Assembly: GCA_037447655.1 (NCBI GenBank)
Contig: JBBHKE010000173.1
Coordinates: 9,128-73,127, forward strand
Direction of reading: 5' to 3'
DNA length: 64,000 bases
From: Zygnema cylindricum
Lineage: Eukaryota > Streptophyta > Zygnematophyceae > Zygnematales > Zygnemataceae
The position numbers and the translations under genes are program-made. Shown in pieces: positions 24,217 through 34,497 of this stretch. Every line of letters starts with the position of its first letter. Positions within the stretch are counted from its first letter, which is position 1. The notes beneath the pieces were generated by a model. It had not been told where the DNA came from, searched no databases, and worked only from the letters and a program-made list of their open reading frames with translations.

Positions 24217-25999
24217 TACTTGTTTCTTTACCCTTGTAATTTTAAACAGTGTACCGTTCAGTGACCTTAATATTTTGATGTCGCATGTCACCCACATCCT
24301 AGTTTCCTGTGGGCTATAATACTCTTTGCTTAAAATGGTTTTTTGCGCCTTAAACTAACGCCATGCAAAAAGTTTACGGATAACTTTTCGATTCAAATGG
24401 GGCTTAATACTCCATTTTTCTGGTGATACATAACATCACATGAAAACATGAGAATATCGTATCGCCACATTGTAGTGACAATAAGACGATACCAATCTCA
24501 TAACCGACTTCAACGTGGTTCGATACTCATCCCAATGCAGAAATAATAAAAATCATCGTTACAACTACTAACATCTTTTTAATTTGTACTCTGTTTAAAA
24601 CTTTGATTGATCCCATACCTAACACTTCCAACCCCCCAATTGACACTTGCCCCCCAACTGACACTTACCCCCCAAATGACACTTTCCCATACGACGGTAT
24701 AACCTAAGTTACACTTACCTCGCGAGTAACACTTTTCTATACAACGATATAGTAGTAGTTGTTGAATTAAAAACTGTTTTGGGTGTTACAAACATTAGTT
24801 TTTTGTGAGTTTAATGGATTATTTTTTTTATCGTCGCATAATATGTTCGCTAGGGGTATTAAGTACAACTATTAAAGTGGCACCTAATGTACTCATGCGT
24901 TATTAAACCAGCCCTTGTTTATGTCTCTCTCTCTCTCTTGTATTATTTTTACTTCTATTGTATCTTTTATTTTCAATCTTTTTTTCTCAATTTGTTTTTG
25001 TTTTTCTTTTTATACATATTGTAAATGTTATTATCGATATTATAAATATCAATTTTACCGTTTTTTTATATTTAAAATTAGTCATTGTAAAATCAACATT
25101 AGTTTATATATTATAATAAATGTTAATGTTAAACATAAATTGACATTTATAAACGTGTCATCACAAATATTAAATGTTAAACAAAAACAACATTCAAAAG
25201 TTTTATTTTTTTAATTTGTTATTTTTTTTTTCATTTTTTTTCATAAATTAACAAATATTTATAGCTAAGCTGACTTTTTAAACCTTCATACATATTATAT
25301 TTTTTTTATTAATTTTTAATATTTTGAAAATACATAATTATTATACGTTACTTTTTAAAATTTTGTCCTTTTTTTTCGATAAATAAAGAGGTAAACAAAA
25401 ATAATTAAAAAGAGCAAAAACAATAGAGAAAACAAAATGATTATAATAAAATTGATGCGACAAGGGAAACGAACATGAGACTAAGGACCGTTAACATGAC
25501 ATTAACCTTGCAACAATAATCAACGAAAGGATGTGTTTGAGTGTGGGGGTCAAGCATGACTAATTTCAAACGTGTGGTTTATCCAAAATTATAAACTAAT
25601 ATTGGCAACACCATTAAGTTGAGGGGCAACGAACTGCGGTTTAGGTGAAGCATGGCAAAACGCCCAATCATTGGAATCCACTTCGAGAGATTTAAGTTTT
25701 ATAACCGGTCAAACTGCCAATTGTAATTCGAGCAAAAAAATCAATGACTTTTCTCTCTAGAGTACGCACTTGACCCGTGTGTTTTAAACCCATTTAGACG
25801 GCAGGTGTGACAACAGCCGGGGGCGAAGTCTCGAAGGCTACGCGCATTGTTTTGTAGGGGCAAGGGCGCAAGCAGAAGCGTCCAAAAGCCGCGTCGGCCT
25901 AGCCGCCGGTATGCCGAAAAAGCAGCGAAAAGAACAAACGCTGCTCTTCCGGTCCTTCGAACCTTTGTCCGAAGCTTTGTAAGCACGCGTACATACCCC

Positions 26000-26065
26000 A
26001 ATGTAGCTAATTATAATAAAGTGTTGATGCTTATACTTCAATGACTTTAATAACGATGGGTGGTG
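26000..26065. mobile_element. Truncated M2 MITE right end (copy A)
   Basis: Matches the last ~65 bp of M2 elements, ending ACGATGGGTGGTG and TA. The same truncated end is present in copy B at 32441-32506, so the insertion and truncation predate the segmental duplication. Confidence 0.65.
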
Positions 26066-27417
26066 TAGTCCACTACAAAAAATACAAATGCTTTAGTTGG
26101 AAGCTTACTTAATATTGGCTCATAACAACAACCATTGTGCTTGCCTTTATTGAGAAGCCAACACTATGGGTTGTTTTTACATATGGACTATCGAAGTGTT
26201 TCCACTTTACACGTTAGTGCAATACACAACATGAACGTTGTTTGGACAAAGTTGTTTTTGGTTACTTATCTTGTTTTGATATTGTACGTTTATTTCTTTA
26301 TAAATTGTAATTTAGTGTTGCACAATATACATCTCAACCGTACATAGGGTCTCTATTTGTGATCATGCCTCGAGTGGATAATTAGTGCCAATACTTGAAA
26401 GACATGGATTTCAAACTTTGGCAGCCTTGACGTCATTTGCAGATGTGTTTATACCTTTGACGGTCCAAACCAGAGTGAGCACCAAGCAAAGAGGAGTGAG
26501 AGGAGGAGAGCAGTGAGGAGTGATGAGTGAGCGATTGAGAACCGAGTGATTACGTGGTTCCTCAATTCGACGGAAGGCCAACCTTGAGATTCCAGGGTTT
26601 GGAAAAGTTCAATTGAAAAAATGTCCATTTTTGTACTAAACACCTCGGTTGACGTAATCCGGAACACCAAAGGAGGCAGACTTACCAGTCTCTCTTTGTT
26701 TTAATTCTATTAAAAAATACAGCTCGATTATGTGAGCAGGCTCTGAAACTTTTTTGACTTCAAAGTCAAACGTGAATATTACATTTTCAGCCAACCGAAA
26801 GCTTTTAACAAGATCCAAAAACCATTGAGCAGAGATCCCTTTTCTTTTTTCTCTTTTTTGAGCATCAACAACTGGTATAACGCATCCATATCATATATAC
26901 AATCCTTTTATTTTTCACATCTGATCAAAATAGCCCAAAATGAAACATATCAACTGAAGCAAAATAGAATATAAAACTATATCAGACATGATAACAACCA
27001 CCACACATATTTCATTTTGTATATATTTTCCATTTTTCGCCGTAAAATTTACAATTTGAACCCATTTTGCCTCGAGGTTAAAATCGGGTCAATTCCCAAA
27101 CAACAAGATATTCTACAACTAGTCTAATAAAATGAAAAGGGGAACAAAAGCCCACTTTTCTAAAACGACAACATGGCACAAACTATATTCACTCACTCCC
27201 TATGTCCTTTGTTGTTGGGAAACCAACGCTTTCTGAGAAAGAAAAAGAAAATCCTAAATCTTAGTATTTTTCTTCAAGTTTTCCGTATCTCTAACCTCCT
27301 GAGATACAACTTTCCCTTCGGTCCGGATTCCGAAACTTCCAAAATTCGAACAAACAAAGAAAAAGTCCAACAAATCATTCAACTTGTCGGAAACTATACA
27401 AAAAAAAAAAAAAAAAA

Positions 27418-27427
27418 NNNNNNNNNN
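27418..27427. other. Assembly gap (10 N)
   Basis: Ten N bases directly after a run of about 17 A at the end of copy A. The true size of the gap is unknown. It probably hides the end of copy A and part of the MITE whose right end (GATTCACGGTG then TA) abuts copy B at 27723. Confidence 0.99.
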
Positions 27428-27722
27428 GCTATCCGGGTTGGTTTGGTTTGCTTAGGCTTCGATATTGAGATTTGTAATAGCTGGCGGATCGTAAGATGTG
27501 GCACTTAGCAATAATCGCATATCTTTAATAATCACATATATTACTTAATCACAGTACATGAGATTAAACACATAGTTATGGTAAAAGTTTTTTTACAAGC
27601 GTTATGGAGAAATTACAATTAAACATTTTTTTGAAAATGGTATTGATACACAAATTAGAGTACATGACACTAATTCATTATATACACTAATAATTTCTAT
27701 ACGCTAATAACGATTCACGGTG
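27428..27722. mobile_element. Junction sequence ending in an M1-type MITE terminus
   Basis: About 295 bp between the gap and copy B. It ends CGCTAATAACGATTCACGG then TGTA, the M1 right TIR with its TA target. In copy A the same TA (20322-20323) continues from unrelated unique sequence, so a MITE appears to have inserted at or near the left border of copy B. The left TIR is not visible and may lie in the gap. Confidence 0.5.
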
Positions 27723-29530
27723 TAGAATGCTAGGCGGTCGATAATGTTTAGAGTTATAGCTTCGGATTCGTTTGGTTTGGTTGGGCCTATCGTATTTGTG
27801 TTCTAAAACTTCGTGTTTTGACGTCGTCGTTTATTCCCTTTTCATGTATTTGCCACTTGGTTCCCATCAACAACACCTTAATTGAATGCTTGGTCCAATG
27901 CAAATTATTCAAAAAAAATGGTAATAGATTCCATTTACAAAGCTAGGAATGTTATGGTTGTGAGTTAGTTCTATCGCTTTTGCGTATTGTGAGAAAACGA
28001 TTAAGGCTAAAAGGTAAAATTATTATTCAATTGAAACATTAGAAAATGACTCAATGAGAGTGCTAGATTGGAGATTTAGAGGTCATAACTTAATTCTCAC
28101 GGGGGGCATTTTGTTGACATAGAACGCATACCCAATGCACGCCATTCGAGATTGTGATGAATGCATGGCTAGTTTGGAACTTGCAATTACCCAATGAAAC
28201 AATTGCAAACGTAAATGACGTTTTGGTTTAAGTGAGTTGTCGTGTTTTTATTTTTGGCTTCGAGTGCTTTTATTTTACTTGCCAATTTTATGTGTTCACG
28301 TTGCCCTGCTCGTAGCTTTTCAGATTTGGCCATGCCACCCCTTTTGTACCCCTGGACTCATATGGTTTACCATCGTGATTTTTAATTCAGTTTGTTTTTC
28401 TCTTAAATGACAATCAAGCTTTAGGAATATCAATGGTACGTACAATGTCGGATTGTCGATTAGTTTCAGCTTTTTTTTTTCACCTTTTCTTTTTCCGATT
28501 TGAATCCAAGCCGCGCGACGGCAACGGTAACATTTTTTCCATGTTTTGCTCGAACTTTACATGTCACGTCACATATTTCCCTGGAAATTGTGGTTTCAAT
28601 TTGGTGGGAACAACTACAGTACAGTACAGTAGCGCATATGTAAACGCAAACTGAACTCTGTATTTCAATACAGAACACGTACTTTTATCTAGCTTTAACA
28701 CTGCGGAAAAGGAGTTAAAGGGAACTCCTTCTGAATTTTATTCTGCATCAACATTGTCATTGCACGGTTTGCTCAGCTCCACTGTTGAATACTTTGTTTC
28801 TATGCGATTCAAGCCGCAGTTCCGTGAGTGATGATCACGTGGAACTTTAACCACGTGGGTCGAAAAGCTGGCGCGTAAGGATTTTCGCGCTGGACCACCT
28901 TTTGGTAATCTGTCTGTACGCTTACGTGGAGGATTTTAATGCCCAGTCAGATGGCATGATGATCTGAGCACGCGCTTCTACTTTTGCCATTACTCGGCGA
29001 AGATGCTGATTTGGCAGGATCGGGGTCACGCGGGCCCAAGAACTTTCGCCACGTCGTCCGAATGGAAGAAAAGTTGTTTTCTTTTATCACTTGAAATGGA
29101 TATTCGCTGAAGATATTCCGAAAAATCGGGAGTGGGCTTCATTTCTTGTCGACACACTTGCAGATAGCCATAGCTGGATGTTGCAGAGAGGAAGGCCAGA
29201 TGTCGACTTCGCGGCGCCGCATATCTGAGGTCTGAGAGTGACAATTTGCCGTACAAATGACAAAAATCTGTACAAAACACAGATCGGAGATAGACAACCG
29301 TCCGTTCGATCCCAGAGATAGGTGTCGGTGCTGACAGGTTAGCTTCGATACGGCGGAGAACTACTGTACTGGGATTGGTGAAAACTTTTCTAAATCCGTA
29401 CCCTCCACCGGGTCCGAGCATCAAGTCAGCAACTGTGACCTCCTGAAGGCTACACTATTAGTCATATTTAGTCTTGATTACGCTAGCTTTTCATGTAAAA
29501 AAAAGTGCTAACCCACATAACGGCAGAGTA

Positions 29531-30069
29531 CACCGCGCATCGTTATTAGTGTCAAAGTTTAAATAGTGTGGAAGTAAATATACCGTCATTGACGCTAATT
29601 AAGATTTTTTTTTTTTTTTTTTAAAAGGTGTATTCTAATTTCGGCGTTTATGTTAAATTGGGAACAGCAAAAATGGAATATTCGCTGTACGATTATATAC
29701 ATTAATATATGTATCCGTACAAAATATTAAAAATCGTACGCCGTCGTGAAATTTAAATATTCGTACATGTAAGACTAATTTACGTGTCAGAACAATCCCA
29801 TTTTTTTAGCGCACGATCCTATGCGTGCGCGTCTGATTTAACTCATTTTTTGTAAAATTTTCACTTGAAAAAGTACATTTATGTACGGTCTGACATAGAC
29901 CGTACACCACACTATTTAGATATTATTGTAATTCGTCCTTTACGCTATTTTGTACGGTACCTTATTTAACGTCAAGGAAAAATTAAAATCATGTATCCTA
30001 TTTGAGGAAAAAAATCAAAATTTTAAGAACCCAAATTAGTGTCGTTGACACTAATAACGATGCGCGGTG
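29531..30069. mobile_element. Mariner/Stowaway-like MITE, family M1, long form (copy B only)
   Basis: 539 bp with TIRs CACCGCGCATCGTTATTAGT and the matching complement ending ACGATGCGCGGTG, flanked by TA at 29529-29530 and 30070-30071. Copy A has one TA (22111-22112) in the matching context GGCAGAC-TA-ATCGTTAGGCGC, an unoccupied site. No ORF. The interior matches the elements at 3100-3616 and 57640-58170. Confidence 0.88.
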
Positions 30070-32440
30070 TACTCGTGAGGCGCTTTCGAAAGCATCGGCC
30101 GATGTGAACTCCGAAACAAGTCCGCTGAAGCCGAAGGCCGATGCGATGCGGATGGCGTGGCAGTTGATGTCACAGAGTACACCGTGAATCGCCTATAGTG
30201 TTAATAACAATATATTCGCGACCTCAAATTTGGACCCTTTGAACCTTAAATATAATTAATAATACTACTTTTTTCTTTTAAGTTAATAACGGTACGGTTT
30301 ACTTAGCGTTAATAGCTCTAATTTGGGCGGTTTTAAAATAGTGTAATTTACGAAATGTTTAAATCCGTACAATCTTTGCTACTGTAGTTATTTCGTCAAT
30401 TCGTATAGAAAAAGTATCAAATAAAGGCGTCGACAGGCGAAAGTGAGTGCGTCGACAAGAAAAAGCGCACTCAGATTTGACTCCCAGTCATAAAGACGGG
30501 GGGCAAATCGAACGAACATGTTCTCACATGTACAAACATCGATAATGTGAACACATGCTATAGTGGCTTCACTATGGGAAAATTAGTGGTAGATGGATAA
30601 ATTAGCGTTGATGTTTTGTTAGCATTACTGCATTAGGCCCTTAAACCCAAAATACAATTACTAACACTAATTGTTCCTTTACACTTATAATTTTTAACAG
30701 TGTACCGTTCAGTGACCTTATTTTGATATCGCATGTCACCCACATCCTAGTTTCCTGTGGGCTATAAGACTCTTTGCTTAAAATGGTATTTTGCGCCTTA
30801 AACTAACGCCATGCAAAAAGTTTACGAATAACTTTTCAATTCAAATGGGGCTTAATACTCCATTTTTCTGGTGATACATAACATCACATGAAAACATGAG
30901 AATATAGTATCGCCACATTGTAGTGACAATAAGGCGATGCACATCTCATAACCGACTTCAACGTGGTTCGATACTCATCCCAATGCAGAAATAATAAAAA
31001 TCATCAATATAACTACTAACATCTTTTTAATTTGTACTCAGTTTAAAACTTTGATGGATCCCATGCCTAGCACTTTCAACCCCCCAATTGACACTTGCCC
31101 CCCAAGTGACACTTACCCCCCAAGTGACACTTGCCCATACGATGGTATAGCCTAAGTTACACTTACCTCGCGAGTAACACTTTTCTAAACAACAATATAG
31201 TAGTAGTTGTTGAATTAAAAACTGTTTTGGGTGTTATAAACATTAGTTATTTGTGAGTTTAATGGAGATTTTTTTTTTATCGTCGCATAATATGTTCGCT
31301 AGGAATATTAAGTACAACTATTAAAGTGACACCTAATGTACTCATGCGTTATTAAACCAGCCCTTGTTTATGTCTCTCTCTTTTATATTATTTTTACTTC
31401 TATTGTATCTTTTTTTTTCATTATTTTTTCTCAATTTGCTTTTTTTTTTCTTTTTTTGTATATTGTAAATGTTATTATCGATATTATAAATATTAATTAT
31501 ACCGTTTTTTTATTTTTAAAATTAGTTATTGCATAATCAACATTAGTTAATATATTACAATAAATGTTAATGTTAAACATAAATTGACATTTATTAATGT
31601 GTCATCACAAACATTAAATGTTAAATAAAAACAACTTTCAAAAGGTTTTTTTTTAATTTATTATTATTTTTTTTCATTTTTTTTCATAAATTAACAGTTA
31701 TTTATAGCTAAGCTGATTTTTTAAACCTTCGTACATTTTATATTTTTACATCCATTTTTAATATTTTGAAAATACATAATTATTATACGTTACTTTTTAA
31801 AATTTTGTATTTTTTTTTTCGATAAATAAAGAGGTAAACAAAAACAATTAAAAAGAGCAAAAACAATAGAGAAAAAAGAATGATTATAATAAAACTGATA
31901 CGACAAGGGAAACGAACGTGAGACTAAGGACCGTTAACATGACGTTAACCTTGCAACAAAAATAAATGAAAGGATGTGTTTGAGTGTGGAGGTCCAGCAT
32001 GACTTATTTCGAACGTGTGGTTTATCCAAAATTATAAACTAATATTGGCAACACCATTTAGTTGAGGGGCAACGAACTGCGGTTTAGGTGAAGCATCGCA
32101 AAACGCCCAATCATTGGAATCCACTTCGAGAGATTTCAGTTTTATAACCGGTCAAGCTGCCAATTGTAACTCGAGCAAAAAAAACAATTACTTTTCTTTC
32201 TAGAGTGCGCACTTGACCCGTGTGTTAAACCCATTTAGACGGCAGGTGTGACAACGGCCGGGGGCGAAGTCTCAAAGGCTACGCGCATTGTTTTGTAGGG
32301 GCAAGGGCGCAAGCAGAAGCGTCCAAAAGCTGCGTCGGCCTAGCCGCCGGTATGCCGAAAAAGCAACGAAAAGAACAAACGCTGCTCTTCCGGTCCTTCG
32401 AACCTTTGTCAGAGGCTTTGTAAGCACGCGTACATATCCC

Positions 32441-32506
32441 AATGTAGCTAATTATAATAAAGCGTTGATGCTTATACTTCAATGACTTTAATAACGATGG
32501 GTGATG
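32441..32506. mobile_element. Truncated M2 MITE right end (copy B)
   Basis: Counterpart of 26000-26065, ending ACGATGGGTGATG followed by TA. It shows that this relic was already present before the duplication. Confidence 0.65.
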
Positions 32507-33865
32507 TAGTCCACTACAATCCATACGAATGCTTTAGTTGGAAGCTTACTTAACATTGGCTCATAACAACAACCATTGTGCTTGGATTTATTGAGAAGCC
32601 AACACTATGGGTTGTTTTTACGTATGGGCTATCGAAATGTTTCCACTTTACACGTTAGTGCAATACACAACATGAACATTGTTTGGACAAAGTTGTTTTT
32701 GGTTACTTATCTTGTTTTGATATTGTACGTTTATTTATTTATAAATTGTAATTTAGTGTTGCACAATATACATATCAACCGCACATAGGATCTCTATTTG
32801 TGATCATGCCTCGAGTGGATAATTAGTGCCAGTACTTGAAAGACATGGATTTTAAACTTTGGCAGCCTTGACGTCATTTGCAGATGTGTTTCTACCTTTG
32901 ACGGTCCAAACCAGAGTGAGCACCAAGCAAAGAGGAGTGAGAGGAGAGTAGTGAGGAGTGATGAGTGAGCGATTGAAAACCGAGTGATTACGTGGTTCCT
33001 CAAATCGATGGAAGGCCAACCTTGAGATTCCAGGGTTTATAAAAGTCCAATTGAAAAAATGTCCATTTTGGTACTAAACACCTAGGTTGACGTAATCCGG
33101 AACACCAAATGAGGCAGACCTACCAGTCTCTCTTTGTTTTAATTCTATTAAAAAATACAGCTCGATTTTGTGAGCAGGCTCTGAAACTTTTTTGACTTCA
33201 AAGTCAAACGAGAATATTACATTTTTCAGCCAACCGAAAGCTTTTAACAAGATCCAAAAACCATTGAGCAGAGACCCCTTTTCTTTTTCTCTTTTTCTAG
33301 CATCAACAACTGCTATAACGCATCCATATCATCTATACAATCCTTTTATTTTTCACATCTGATCAAAACAGTCCAAAATAAAACATATCAACTGAAGCAA
33401 AATAGAATTTAAAACTATATCAGACATGATAACAACCACCACACATATTTTATTTTGTATATATTTTCCATTTTTCGCCATAAAATTTACAATTTGAACC
33501 CATTTTGCCTCGGCAAATTGCCTCGAGGTTAAAATCGGGTCAATTACCAAACAACAAGATATTCTACAACTAGTCTAAAATGAAAAGGGGAAAAAAAACC
33601 CACTTTTCGAAAACGACAACATGGCGCAAACTATATTCACTCACTCCCTATGTCTTTTGTTGTTGGGAAAACAAACGCTTTCCGAGAAAGAAAAAGAAAA
33701 AATCCTAAACCTTAGTATTTTTCTTCAAGTTTCCCGTATCCTTACCCTCCTGAGCTACAACTTTCCCTTCGGTCCGGATTCCGAAACTTCCAAAATTCGA
33801 ACAAACAAAGAAAAAGTCCAACAAATCATTCAACTTGTCGCAAACTATACAAAAAAAAAAAAAAA

Positions 33866-34497
33866 TGGGAGGGAAATGGAAAGAAAAAAAGAGGAAAAAC
33901 CTATGTTAAACTAAGGGAGAAAATGTGGCGCCTCAAGTTTATGAACCTAGCATATTTTCGACGGAAAAAAACGAGGGAGAAAATTACTTTTCTTCGTCGA
34001 TTAGAGAAAGACCTTCACATTAAGAGTTAGAAAATATACCCTATATTTACTCCTCCGTCAAGTCACATTGACTTCTCCAAAAAAAAGGACTTCTCTACCC
34101 TTATTATGGAGGAAACAGAGAGTCGTCCAAATACCCCTTTAAAAAAAAAAACATAGAGAAACCATAATAGAGAGAACAACTTCTTTTCTTCTTTACTCAA
34201 CTTTCTACGTCTCCTCATTTTCTTCCATTCTCTCCTAACCAAAATACCCATATACCGTCATTTCCCTTTTCTCACTCCTCTCTCCCTCTGCTCTTCCTCT
34301 ACTATCTCTCCTCTCTCCCTCTACTCCCTCTCCTCTCTCTCCTCGCCCTCCCTCTGCCTCTCTTCCTCCATCATGTCTCCTTTGCTCTCTCTCCTGTTTC
34401 CCTCCTCTCTTCTTTTCTTCTCCCTCCTCTCTTTCTCCTATCTTCTCCTCTCTCTCTCTTTTTTTCTCCTCTCTCTTTCTCGCTCTCCCGTCTCTCA
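33866..34497. other. CT-rich spacer downstream of the AT-hook ORF
   Basis: Unique AT-rich sequence to about 34220, then 270 bp of CTCTCTCC/TCTTCCTC-type polypyrimidine continuing the strand bias of the neighbouring ORF. No gene seen. It should include the 3' UTR of the minus-strand ORF. Confidence 0.5.

Larger units (their letters stand above)
20322..27417 (+). repeat. Tandem segmental duplication, copy A
   Basis: Starts TAGAATGCTAGGCGGTCGAT and ends in a poly-A run at an assembly gap. It aligns in direct orientation along its length with 27723-33865. Divergence by eye is a few substitutions per 100 bp plus indels. It contains no convincing gene. Copy A alone holds the insertions at 22647-23966 and 24005-24216, which explain most of its extra length. 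Both copies share older debris, such as an M2 right end at 26000-26065 and a CACCGTGAATCG MITE end near 22220. Confidence 0.9.
27723..33865 (+). repeat. Tandem segmental duplication, copy B
   Basis: Direct repeat of 20322-27417, about 6.1 kb, starting TAGAATGCTAGGCGGTCGAT and ending at AAACTATAC plus poly-A before unique sequence TGGGAGGG. It lacks the two copy A insertions and carries its own M1 MITE at 29531-30069. No gene recognised. Short tandem GACACTT words (near 31085-31135) are shared with copy A. Confidence 0.9.
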
